A stretch of 62,272 nucleotides of DNA from a virus. Positions 10,000 through 20,900 of the stretch are shown piece after piece (positions within the stretch are counted from its first letter, which is position 1; each line of letters starts with the position of its first letter). The notes beneath the pieces are model-generated. The model was not told the origin of the DNA. It searched no databases and was given only the letters and a program-made list of their open reading frames with translations. Made by a program: the position numbers and the translations under genes. The DNA is taken from IMG/VR virus record IMGVR_UViG_3300049489_000902, positions 1 to 62,272 of that record; one strand, written 5' to 3'.

Positions 10000-10541
10000 T
10001 TTTTTATATCTTCAACCACCTCCTTTGCATCTTTTTCATTTTTAATTGTATATTTACTGTTTATTTCATTTTTCATTAAAATATATTCATTATATAATCT
10101 TGTAGTTACATATTCTTCTAACTCATCTATAAATAATAAATGATCTTCAATATCATTTGATCCTATTATTTCTGATAAAGTTAAACCATCTATTGTTTTT
10201 ATAAATCTAATTAATATTTGTTTCTTTAATTCAAATGGCTCTTCCATACCATTTAAACCTAACAATGCCACTACTGCTTCCTTATATTCTTTTGTCTTTA
10301 ATGAAGCTACAACAAATTCATATTCGCCTATTTTTATAGTCTTTTCCAACCTTGTTAAATTTGCTAAAATACCAATCCTTTTTTTAGCAAAATCAGATAA
10401 TCTAGGCTCTTCCTTTTCTTTCATTTGTTGATTCTCTAACTCCACAATCTCTTCATCTGATAAATGATCTACAGAATCAACAGTAAATTGCTTTAATTGT
10501 CTATTTACTTTTCTTTTACCTATTGTACTTTCAAATTCCAT
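9996..10541 (-). CDS. Tail assembly chaperone (G part)
   Basis: 181 residues from the ATG at 10541 (MEFESTIGKRK). This start is preferred because GGAGAG lies about 6 bases upstream. A longer frame starting at 10568 would begin inside a terminator hairpin. The protein is mostly helical and acidic, with a segment EYEFVVASLKTKEYKEAV like the core of small tail chaperones. It lies between the tail tube and tape measure genes and ends in the A AAA AAA slippery run, so it is read both alone and as a fusion with the following frame. Expected role: keep the tape measure soluble and recruit tube subunits. Confidence 0.75.
   Translation of the reverse strand: MEFESTIGKRKVNRQLKQFTVDSVDHLSDEEIVELENQQMKEKEEPRLSDFAKKRIGILANLTRLEKTIKIGEYEFVVASLKTKEYKEAVVALLGLNGMEEPFELKKQILIRFIKTIDGLTLSEIIGSNDIEDHLLFIDELEEYVTTRLYNEYILMKNEINSKYTIKNEKDAKEVVEDIKK
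9999..10005 (-). promoter_or_regulatory. Programmed -1 ribosomal frameshift slippery site
   Basis: On the minus strand the chaperone ends ATA AAA AAA TAA, giving the heptamer A AAA AAA immediately before the stop codon. A -1 slip here leads into a 105-codon open frame. Seven As is a classical efficient slippery heptamer and the site is in the expected gene pair. I did not find a clear downstream pseudoknot. Confidence 0.75.
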
Positions 10542-10556
10542 ATACTCTCCAAAAAA

Positions 10557-10590
10557 TAAAACTACCATGACCTATATATCACGGTAGTTT
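10557..10590 (-). terminator. Rho-independent terminator after tail tube gene
   Basis: Hairpin with arms AAACTACC and GGTAGTTT, plus an inner TGA/TCA pairing, around an AT loop. On the minus strand it is followed by a T run. It lies between the tail tube and the chaperone genes, so it would reduce chaperone expression relative to tube, which fits their stoichiometry. Confidence 0.7.
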
Positions 10591-10610
10591 TAATATGTTT
10601 TGACTTTAAT

Positions 10611-11291
10611 TTAAGAAGCGTCTGACCAATTTAACAAATTAATTAAACCAGGGGCATCTAATGCACCACGACGATCTCCTCTATCAGCTTGACGTTCAAA
10701 CTCATTATTGTAGTAGCTAATACCAGTTGCACCACCTTGAGCAACATTTTGTTCATTATCCATATAACTATATATGGTTTCTGCTTCCCAACTCATTGAA
10801 TCAGCTATTACCCATTCAGTTGCAGAGTATGAATATCGAATATTTTTAATCCATACATTCTTAATTACAGTAGTAATAACACCTGTTAATGCAGTTGGTG
10901 CTCCAGAATCAAATGCAGAAGGAGGATCTACATTTTGAATATCATATATATAAAGGTCAAATGGATATTGTTGAGCAGCAACATGAATAAATCCTCTTCC
11001 AAATGCTTCTGCCATTCTTAATCTATTAAACCTAATTCTTTCACATGATCCAGTAACATTGACAGAACCAGTTGGGCAAGAATCTATATGACCATCAGTA
11101 CCAACTTCATCAACTTGCTTAATACTTGGTCGCGCCTCATCAATATCTATTTTCTGTATAGCTCCAACAGGAGTTGTTCCAGCATAGATTAAAATATTAG
11201 TTGATAGTGAAACGCCTGTTCTGTTTTTACCATCTTTTCCAACAAGTGGTGATCTTGTGTTTGGGGCTGTTTTTATACTGTTATTAGCCAT
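10611..11291 (-). CDS. Tail tube protein
   Basis: 226 residues following the sheath gene, with AAGGAG about 8 bases before its ATG. The beta-rich core (NILIYAGTTPVGAIQKIDID, then KNVWIKNIRYSYSATEWVIADSMSWEAETI) resembles the two-sheet tube fold of myovirus tube proteins. The sheath-then-tube order and the terminator directly after it are typical. The C-terminal 40 residues are polar and could be surface exposed. It would polymerise as hexameric rings inside the sheath. Confidence 0.8.
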   Translation of the reverse strand: MANNSIKTAPNTRSPLVGKDGKNRTGVSLSTNILIYAGTTPVGAIQKIDIDEARPSIKQVDEVGTDGHIDSCPTGSVNVTGSCERIRFNRLRMAEAFGRGFIHVAAQQYPFDLYIYDIQNVDPPSAFDSGAPTALTGVITTVIKNVWIKNIRYSYSATEWVIADSMSWEAETIYSYMDNEQNVAQGGATGISYYNNEFERQADRGDRRGALDAPGLINLLNWSDAS

Positions 11292-11303
11292 TTAAATTGC
11301 TCC

Positions 11304-14060
11304 TTAAATAAGTCCAACATTAATTTTAATATAGATAAAGTTAATTCCATATGTTGGTTGAACTTTAACCCCAACATTCCATTGTCTTGGATCTACTGAG
11401 TCTCTTTCTACTTTTAGATTTGCATACTTAGTAATCGCCTTATCACTTACTAATCCACTTAGTAAGCTAATAGCTCTATTTGTCATTAGAATAGGTGTTA
11501 ATGGACTTTCTGCCGTTCCAACCATTCCTTCAAATCCTGCACGCAGTTTCTTAGAAACATAATCTCTAATAAATACAATGCTTATTTCTTGTTCCTCAAC
11601 AAATCCTGATTGACTTGTTGTACAACCTGAAACGATTCTTCCACCACCTGATACTGGTTGTAATACACAGATACCAGCTGCAACTAATGACTCTAATACT
11701 GAAGGTCTGTATTGTTTATTCCTAAGAATCGTATAACCGCTTAATGTCTTTCTGGTTAATGGTTCTTCAATCTTAGATGTAGCGGCAATGTAACCGGCAG
11801 CTGCGGCAGCTTGATAGAAACCATCTACTAACGTATTAGTTCCATTTGCATTTACTACAATTTGGTCTGGATAGAAGTAAGCACAACGATATGTATTTCC
11901 GAATGCATTTGGTACTGAGTAATTAGCTAAGTCCTCAACATTTCCTGATAATATCTCTGTTACTGAATCTCCTTGAATTCCTTCTAGAATTCCAAGATTT
12001 TCAACAGCAGCAGGTTTAGTTCCAATTACATTTTCTGGTGTTAATCCTGCAATAGCTCCACAGAATAAGACTCTTTCTTTTCTATTCTTTGTAGAACTCA
12101 TTGCTAAACAATGATTTAATGTATTTTGGAAAATTACAGAAATCGTTTGTTTAGGTAGTGGTACAACTACATCTACTTCAGATACTTCTAATGCCTCTAA
12201 AGCATTAACCCAACCTGGATCATAGAATGAAGCGTCTTTTTCATCTATCAATGATACTCTTAAGGAATATCCATTAGGAACTACGTTTTTATTTACAACA
12301 ACATAATTGCTTGTATCAGTATTATCTAATACCTCATAACGCAATCCTGTTTCTGCTGTAAATCCTTTGCGTATAGTTAATGTATCTGTTCCTGAATTAA
12401 ATGAAGTAATATCATATAATCCGTTATTCGCAGCATTTCCATTAATCTTGAGTTTATAATTAGTTGGCGTTCCTAAACCTGTAAAGGCTATTGCAGCGCT
12501 TGTAAATGCTGCTGTAAACACTCCTACGTTTGGCACTAACGCGCCATCTGTAGAAGCATACCCATCAACAGCTAATCCTGTATTAGGATCAATTATCTCA
12601 AACGCAATTGAAGTTCCTGAAGTAAAATCAGGGAAAGTTAAAGATTCAAACTTTAATTTACCAGATGATACTGCTGATACTGTAAATGTTCCATTATTTG
12701 AAACATTTAATGCATCTATAATCTTAACTGATTTACCAACATATGATAAGTCAAATAATATTGAGGAACCCAAATAACCATCAGAGAATAAGTTTCCTCT
12801 TGTTATCGCTCCATCAAATCCACTAGCAATTGTAGCCGCTGCATTAATTACTGAGTAAGAGTATGAATTACCACCTGGATAAGCAACGTTATCTAATGCA
12901 AAGGCATTTACGGTTGGTTTTCCAGAAGTTCCTAATGTGTAAAATTCATATTTATTTGGAAGAACTTGTGCTTCAACATTTGTTGAATTGTTAGTTACAA
13001 AGAAATGAATATTTGCATCAACATCAGGAGCGATTCCAGAAGGAAGTGGGAATACAAAATCATCAGTAGATGTTGAAGTTGCTTTAAAATCATCTACTAA
13101 ATCAAATGATTGTCTTCGTGGCATTGCTGGTGCAGCTTGAACTGCAACTAAAGCAGGAGCGGCATTTGAGAAAGCTAAGAAAGCACCTAATGATAATGTA
13201 TTATCAGTTGTTGGAGCACCATGTCTTGCAACAAATGAATCAAAATCAGATATCAAAACAGGGTCATTTATATTTAATTCAGCAATATAAGTTGCAGTTA
13301 ATGAATTTGATTTAGTAAGAACTCCTGATTTTACTGATAATGTAAAAGCATCTCCCTCTCTAAATGGAGAGACTGAAGTTCCTAAATTCTTTGTTTCACC
13401 TATGGCAAAACTTAAGACTCCGTTACTAACTACGGTATTATTTGCAGTCCAAATTACAGGGTTTCCATTAGCATCTAATTTTTGACCTGATAAAGAACCT
13501 ATTGCAATAAATTTAGCAGTATCTTGTATTGGGTTTCCACCATTACGTTGAACTGATACACAACGAACTGTCCAAGTTTCTTGAGGAGCATTAACATCTA
13601 ATAATTGAAGGCTTGATAATGATCCTAAACCAACATTGGTTGAAACTGGAGTATAATAAGATCCACCTTGGTCTACTAAGTGGGCTTTTTGTAATTCTAT
13701 TTGTCCTGTAGCTGGGTCAATTCTATAATCATATTTATTACTAAATGATCCTGAATCTATTACAGATTCAGTTCCTACTAACTTGACTCCATTTCTATAT
13801 AAACTTGTTCTATTGGAAATTACAGGGTAGGCAGATAGCAAGAAATGCCTTCCATCTGAACCAGATGAAGAGGTATAAGTTGGATCTAAACCATCTTTTC
13901 CACTACCATTTGCTGAAGAAACTAACGTTTCCTGTGAATTTCCTTCACCTATAATTGCAGCAATTCTGGAGCCAACAGATACATTTGCTGCTCTTGTGTC
14001 AGTTACTGTATCTGAATACGCACCAGGTAAAGCGTCATTTGCACCAGCAATATTAGCCAT
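11304..14060 (-). CDS. Tail sheath protein with inserted beta modules
   Basis: 918 residues. The last 250 carry the conserved sheath C-terminal pattern: VLESLVAAGICVLQPVSGGG, then EEQEISIVFIRDYVSKKLRAG, TPILMTNRAISLLSGLV and a final beta strand GINFIYIKINVGLI for subunit linking. The protein is longer than typical sheaths (about 500-700 residues). The extra length lies around residues 410-600, where two copies of a beta module occur (NNGTFTVSAVSSGKLKFESL and NNGLYDITSFNSGTDTLTI). Similar modules recur in the 804-residue protein at 30133-32547. AAGGAAC precedes the ATG. The sheath contracts to drive the tube through the envelope. Confidence 0.88.
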   Translation of the reverse strand: MANIAGANDALPGAYSDTVTDTRAANVSVGSRIAAIIGEGNSQETLVSSANGSGKDGLDPTYTSSSGSDGRHFLLSAYPVISNRTSLYRNGVKLVGTESVIDSGSFSNKYDYRIDPATGQIELQKAHLVDQGGSYYTPVSTNVGLGSLSSLQLLDVNAPQETWTVRCVSVQRNGGNPIQDTAKFIAIGSLSGQKLDANGNPVIWTANNTVVSNGVLSFAIGETKNLGTSVSPFREGDAFTLSVKSGVLTKSNSLTATYIAELNINDPVLISDFDSFVARHGAPTTDNTLSLGAFLAFSNAAPALVAVQAAPAMPRRQSFDLVDDFKATSTSTDDFVFPLPSGIAPDVDANIHFFVTNNSTNVEAQVLPNKYEFYTLGTSGKPTVNAFALDNVAYPGGNSYSYSVINAAATIASGFDGAITRGNLFSDGYLGSSILFDLSYVGKSVKIIDALNVSNNGTFTVSAVSSGKLKFESLTFPDFTSGTSIAFEIIDPNTGLAVDGYASTDGALVPNVGVFTAAFTSAAIAFTGLGTPTNYKLKINGNAANNGLYDITSFNSGTDTLTIRKGFTAETGLRYEVLDNTDTSNYVVVNKNVVPNGYSLRVSLIDEKDASFYDPGWVNALEALEVSEVDVVVPLPKQTISVIFQNTLNHCLAMSSTKNRKERVLFCGAIAGLTPENVIGTKPAAVENLGILEGIQGDSVTEILSGNVEDLANYSVPNAFGNTYRCAYFYPDQIVVNANGTNTLVDGFYQAAAAAGYIAATSKIEEPLTRKTLSGYTILRNKQYRPSVLESLVAAGICVLQPVSGGGRIVSGCTTSQSGFVEEQEISIVFIRDYVSKKLRAGFEGMVGTAESPLTPILMTNRAISLLSGLVSDKAITKYANLKVERDSVDPRQWNVGVKVQPTYGINFIYIKINVGLI

Positions 14061-14141
14061 ATTCGTTCCTTAAAAAAATCAATTAGTAGAGCCTAATTTT
14101 ATATGTTATTATTCGCATTAATTAACATTTACTTTGTTTAT

Positions 14142-14942
14142 TTACAATTTTATTAATACATCTTGCCAGTTTACCTCTGTATTTATTCCTAAATTAGCAG
14201 CAGGCACACTTGTTTCTGATGAAAGATTTTGGAAATCCAATGCAAATTTTACTGATTCTATTATATTGCCTATTGGAATTTCCCTTCTCCATTCAGTTCT
14301 AATATCAAAAGTTATTGATTGTTTAAATATTTTATCATTTCTATCTTCTGTATCTGTAGGAGAACTTACTGACAATGGTTTTACCAATACACCAGCATTT
14401 TTTAATGTATCAAATCCTATGTCAGTAAGAAACATACTTACTAATTCTATTAAATCATCTCTTACTCTAGGAGATCTAGTTGATACTTCTATTGAAATAG
14501 AGCCTTCCCAAATTCCTGCAAATAAAAATGCTCTAGGATTATTAAATGTTATTTGCCTTCCATACCCATCATCATATAATCTTGGTTCATATAATATATG
14601 AGTCATTTCCCTATTCATTGATAAAGGAACTGATTTTGAACTATTATTTTTTATTAAAATTGATGGAAGAAAAACTGCATCAAATCTATTATTTTCTCCA
14701 ATATAAACCCTTGTCGTAGAATCTATTGTAGAATTTGTAGTCCCAGCTCCTAGAGGAAGATCTTTATGAGAAGGTGTGTTTGGAAAACCCCATTGATCTT
14801 GGGAGTAATGGTAATATGAATCTCTAGAAAAATAATCTCTTAAATTTGCTATTAATACTTCTTTTGGAAAAATGATCATTGAAGATTGTATTATATTATA
14901 CAATCCATAAAGATCTGATCTGAAGATATTGTTAGTTGACAT
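14142..14942 (-). CDS. Putative tail terminator/neck protein
   Basis: 266 residues, directly upstream of the sheath gene. Beta strand and helix order EGSISIEVSTRSPRVRDDLI, ELVSMFLTD and then ITFDIRTEWRREIPIG resembles tail completion or terminator proteins that cap the tube and sheath. The N-terminal half (IFPKEVLIANLRDYFSRDSYYHYS) is helical and aromatic. It begins 3 bases after the giant spike gene ends. The function is inferred from position and the beta-strand pattern; it could also be a sheath stabiliser. Confidence 0.5.
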   Translation of the reverse strand: MSTNNIFRSDLYGLYNIIQSSMIIFPKEVLIANLRDYFSRDSYYHYSQDQWGFPNTPSHKDLPLGAGTTNSTIDSTTRVYIGENNRFDAVFLPSILIKNNSSKSVPLSMNREMTHILYEPRLYDDGYGRQITFNNPRAFLFAGIWEGSISIEVSTRSPRVRDDLIELVSMFLTDIGFDTLKNAGVLVKPLSVSSPTDTEDRNDKIFKQSITFDIRTEWRREIPIGNIIESVKFALDFQNLSSETSVPAANLGINTEVNWQDVLIKL

Positions 14943-14944
14943 AT

Positions 14945-17900
14945 TTACCAGACATATTCTACAACTATTGGTGATAACAGGTAAAAGACAGTTTGATTTG
15001 CTGAAGGTATTTTAATATCTGCATTAACTGTTAATACATAATCATTTCCGTCATGAGTATACAAATCAACATCCTGTGGTGATACGTACATTCCACCTGA
15101 ATTAAATTGAACTTGTACTGATTTGCCTAAATTACCTTGGCTATTAGGTTGGGATGCAGGTACAGATAATCCTGAAATAGTATCAGATACTATATAATTA
15201 AGATTTCCCTTTGGATTTGTTGGAGCAATTGTGGCTAAATCTGTAGCATTATTGCTATATGCGCTTCCAAACCCATCTCCAGTTACTAAATCAAAACTAT
15301 CTAAATTTTCAGTATCAGTATTTATATTTACTCTCTTATATAATGAGTATGTAAATGTACTACTAACAGTTGGTAAAGTTCCAAAATCTTCATTTACAGC
15401 TCTTACATAAGCATAAATTTTCTTTATATTTGTGTAATCATTAATGTAATTATTAAATGGTATTTGCCATGAACATTTAAACTTATTTGTACTACTGGCT
15501 GATTTCCTCACTCTTATCATTGTAGTATTAGAAGCAGATCTGACTCTATCATAGACATCTCCTGAATTATGTAATGCATCGAAATCAAACATAGATGTTA
15601 TGTTAATTCCTAATTCAGATTTAACATCAACAGGTGCATAATCTAATTTGCCTACATTCCATACACTATCTGTATTTGTCCAATGATAAGCCCCAAATCC
15701 ATCTCCACCATATTGGAAAAATTCTTGTGTTAATGGAATTGCAATTCTTCCCCATTGATTCTTATTATTATTTATAGTAAAACTACCATTAAATCCTTGA
15801 ATAGCCTCATTGTAAACTTCTATAGGATTAGTATCTATAGTTGATTTATCATTAAAACTATTAAACTTAATTGTTCCACTTGAGCCATTAAATCCACTCC
15901 AAACATCATCTGATCCCAGAATATAAGCTTTAATATCTGTGTTTGCAGTTTTTTCAATATAATTATTATTAATATTATATGTTTTTCCTTTTACTACAAT
16001 TCCAGCTGAAATTGTAGCCGAATCTACTACTTCTTTAATTGTATTATTTTCAATTAAAGCAGATGACTCACACATAATTCCATAATTATATTTATATGTA
16101 TCAGCTCCAATAATATTAGGACAAATTGTATTATTACTTATAATACAAGCCATGTCATTAGATAATGTTATTCCATTACTGGTAGTTCCAGTAGTTGGAG
16201 AACTTGTTACATAAATAGCTGCCAATGAAGATTTGTAAATAATTTCATCAGGATTATCTAACCCGTCATCATAAGTCGTAAATAAATTAAATCCAACTCC
16301 TGATGTTAATGTATTATTATTTATCTTTAATGAAGATGTATTTTTACCAGTAACCATTGCGTGAATATGATTACAATTGTTTCCTTCTATTATTGCATTT
16401 GCAGAAGAATACTTGTATTTCAAAGTATCATGAGCTGACCATGCTCTAGCAAATTTTCCTTCAGCATTTACGGATCCAATAAATGAGGCTGTATTATTTC
16501 TAATAACTATATTAGATCCTCTTCTTGAATTAGCTATAGAGTTAGTTAATAAATATCCTATTACTTCGGCTGTATTTCCCTCAATAATAACATTGGTTGC
16601 ACCAAACATCTTTACAACTGTTCCAGAACTTCCATCAACTGATTCAGGGCAAGCTAATATTATTTGTTGTTGGTTTCTGCAAATATTTCCAGAAATCAAT
16701 ATATTCTCTAACTCAACTCTCTTAGTAAGATCAGTAGAAGTTCCTTGTTGCCTTGTTGCAAAAATAATTGCAGTATAAGGATCAAATGTTCCATCAATTG
16801 ATGTTTGTGATTTAAAGGTATTTTTTGAAATTTCAATATTTCTTACAAAATTATTTGCAGCTTGAAGCGCATTTGTCCCTGACTCTAATGGATATGACAA
16901 CAATTTTATAAACGGGAAATGATAATTATACTGTCCAGTATAATTAAACACACATTCTTTAATATTAATATTTTCAAAATCTAAAGAAGTACCAGCTCCC
17001 GTTAAATATCCTTGACGTAAAACTATAGTAGAATCACCAACCGCATAAGCTGTAGTTGAACTTCCTTGATCTCCTATAGCCGCATTACTTATTCCACCAT
17101 CTTTAGGTCCATAAGATTGATTAAAAATACACTTTGTAATATTAATATTATTTATATTAGCAATAGCATGTGTATTTGAACCTGTAATAAATATTCCTGT
17201 TAAATAATTACCTTCAAAAGTACAATTATTTATGGTAATATTACTGCTTCCTCTTCCAATCCTAATTCCTGAAACTGGAACATATCCATCATCTGATATT
17301 GCAGGATTTGATCCTTCATAAATTGTATTCAATACAAATTTACATGAATCTAATACCCAACCAGATCCGCCATTAATGTCTATTAATTTCCTTCCATCAT
17401 TTCCATATCCACCAAGATTTGAAGTAATGTTACAATTTATAAACTTAATATTATTTAATTCAGATTGGAAACATGCTCTAGCACTAGTTATGTCTGTATA
17501 ACTAGCTAAACTAGTAGAATTAATTGTTAAATCACAATTTTCAAATGTTAAATCTGAAACTGTATTAACGCCATTAATAGAATCAAATAAAGCCCTATCT
17601 TCAGTATTTATTATAAACTTAGTATTCTTTACTAATAAATTCTTTCCAAATTTAATAGATCCATTTACAGTTATCTCAGAATCATTTCCGCCATCAATAA
17701 CTGTATACTTATCAAATACTAACCTAATATCTGTTACAGATTCATTTATTCCATTTAAATAAATCTTATTTGAATTTCCATTATTCTTATTTAATTTAGC
17801 ATAATTAATTGCTGCTGTTAAACTTCTGAAATTAGATTGCTCTTTAGAACCAGAATATACAACTGGAACTACATTATTTACGTTATTTACATATTTTCTT

Positions 17901-20900
17901 ATATCAAAAATATGTAAATCATATGTAGTTCCAACGCCTGATCCACCCAACAAACTATTTACAACGTAAAGTACCGTTACTTTATTGTCTTTAATTAAAT
18001 CACTAAATCTAGAAGCATTTAATATGTAACTATTTGAAGTAATATTATTAAAGGCTGTAAATTGTCTATCTGTATCTGGTGTTTGATATGTATTTAAACT
18101 AGTTAAAGATACATCTGAATTAAATAAATTGTTATTATAATCTAATAATGGAACTAAATTATAATCTCCATTAGAATTTAAACATACTGCAAAGTTAACA
18201 GAATAATAATTTCCATTATAAAGTTCTTTAACTGGTGGAATATGTAATGTCTCAGAGTTTCTTAAAACTACTTTACCATTTACAATAGACTTTCCACCTT
18301 GTAGATAAATCTTATTGGTATTTGGATTGGTTAAGCCAACTTGGTCTACTAAATCAAATCCTGAAATTATACCACTTCCATGTAATAATGCATCAGTTTC
18401 TGAAATATAATCTAAAGCAGAAGTAGTTAAATCTTTTTCTGATATCGTTCCAAATTGTCTACGATCTACAATGTTAACAATTCCAGTTTCATTTTGCTGA
18501 CATGAACCCAATAACATTATCTCATTATCTAATGATAATGTTGGGAACAATTGAACATCAAAATACTCATTAGTAACATTTACTTGTGCATTAAATACAA
18601 AATCAATAAATTCTATATTTGTATTATCATAAGCCCTAAATACTTGACCTATCTTTCCAATTGTAACAGGTCCTATATTGCTTATGTTTGTTCCATCATA
18701 TTTACATAATACACAATTAATTTCGCCAGTAGATACTGAAACTGAATTTACTTTTAATGTTATTTTATTTAAATCTCCAAATAAATCACCTCTTAATTTA
18801 TTTGAGACATTTAAGATATCAAAATAAGCTGAGTTAACAGTTCCTCTTAATGTTTGCCCATTAATAGTTTTATTACCACTAACACTAAACCTTGCTCTTT
18901 CTTGAGCAAAAGTTTCACCAGATTCATTTATCATTATTTCATGATAACGTTTAAATCCAGTTTGAGCTGATTGGTCACTTAAATTCTGGTCATTAAATAC
19001 TGCTGTATCTCCACAGAAATATAATCTAACATATCCATCAATAGGAACTAAATTAGTATCAACTACAGATATTCCTGGGGCATTATGAACTCCATCAACT
19101 ACTACTATATTAGTTACTGGATTTAATCCTACACAAGCTGTATAATCTACAGACTCAATTATAAATCTGCCATAATTTAGATATTGTGTTTGATTTAATA
19201 CTGGTGTTGATTCATCAGGTTGAACTACAACGGTTTTTCCTTCAATTAATTTAGACAATCTTAAATCTAAACTTATAGCATATTTTGTTTGTATTTTACC
19301 AGCAGCAGCTGTTCTTTCTACTATCTTAGCTTTCCAATATCCATCACCATAATCATCAATAGCTTGGTCTATATCTTTTTCAAAATCAGATCTTTCAGTT
19401 CCATTTACATAAAAATTATTACGAGTTAATGGTAATATTATTTTAGTTGGATGTAAGGCTAATTCTACAGAAGTATAAGCTTGGTATGGTGGGCTTGCGA
19501 CATTTGAGCCATCTGGTCCTAATCCTAATGCATCTTGATTATTTTGTACATCAATTACATTCTTAGGAAGATTTAATGCTGTTTGAACAGTATCAATTAA
19601 TCCTGCATTATCTAAATATACACTTATAATAGAGAAACCACAGTTATTATATGAATCCGCTAGCATTATTCCAAATTCACCTTTATGTGAAAATGCAATA
19701 AACCTATAATTAAATCCATTTGTTCTAAATGCGTTGTTTACATTTTCTACTACTGATTCTAATGTATACTTTCCAGGAGTAGCTCCAGCATTACCTGTAA
19801 CATCTATTGCTAATAATTTATATTCTGAAGCTAATGTTCCATCATTATAAATTGTTAAGTATAAATTATAATGATCTTGATCTAATTGAGATGCATCAAA
19901 ACCTATACCTAATGCTTGAGCACCTTTAGGAGAGCCAACTAAAACACTAGTGTTATTATTTTGATTTAATGCTGATAGTGCTAATACACCAAGCTTATTG
20001 CTATTAACTAATGATCTATCTATAGAAGCATATCCATCTTCAGTATCTAATAGATTTTTACCTTCTATTCTTACATAAAAGCTTCTATTTGGACCTGAAA
20101 CTGCATATTTCTTTTCTTTTATAAGAAATGATGTTTTAACTGAACCATAATCTATAGTAAGAATATCTCCAATTCTTACATTTGTAAAATAAGCATCAAA
20201 TTCATTTGCTGGTAGTGATGGAGTAAATTTAATTACATCATCTCCAGTTGTAATACTATCTACAGGAGAAGTAGCATTAGAATTCAATAGATAAGCATGT
20301 ACTTGAGTAGTTGGAACAATACTAACTCCAACTCCATCAATATTCTTATCTAATCTAGATGATCTAGATTCTTTAGAAATTCCATTAGAATATAAGTTTT
20401 TAATTAAATTACTATATGAATTTGTTGTATCTAAGTAATCAAATATAGCTTGAACATCTTGTTCTGTTCTTGGAATATTTGCAAAACCAGCAGAATCAAC
20501 ATAAATACCTGAAGCAATATGAGCATGTGTTGCTGGATAAGATCTACTTCCGTCATTAGTTGTAACTGAACCTACAGCTCCACCAGTACCATCTGCTTTT
20601 TGATGATAAACAGATTCGTCATTTAAATCTTTTAATCCAACATAAGCGTCATCAGATCTATAATTACCTAATTTATCTTTAAATAATTCGGCTTCAACTG
20701 TAGAAACTACTATATGGTCTAAATTATGTTTAAATGAAAGCCCAAGAATATGTGGGTCTAATTTAACACCAATTAAACTTAGCCAATTAGTTAAAGTAGT
20801 TACACTTATACCTAAATTAGAAATTAAATTAAATAAATCATTTGTTGGATAATTTAAATCTAATTTAGATTCTTTAATAGCTGCTACTGCTGATATTTGA

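Noticed and set aside
10542-10568. Longer N-terminus of the tail chaperone
   Set aside because: It would begin inside a terminator hairpin and lacks a ribosome-binding site, while the internal ATG at 10541 has a good one.
14134-14601. Long plus-strand frames opposite tail genes
   Set aside because: They are antisense shadows of coherent minus-strand genes and have no ribosome-binding site or family-like pattern.
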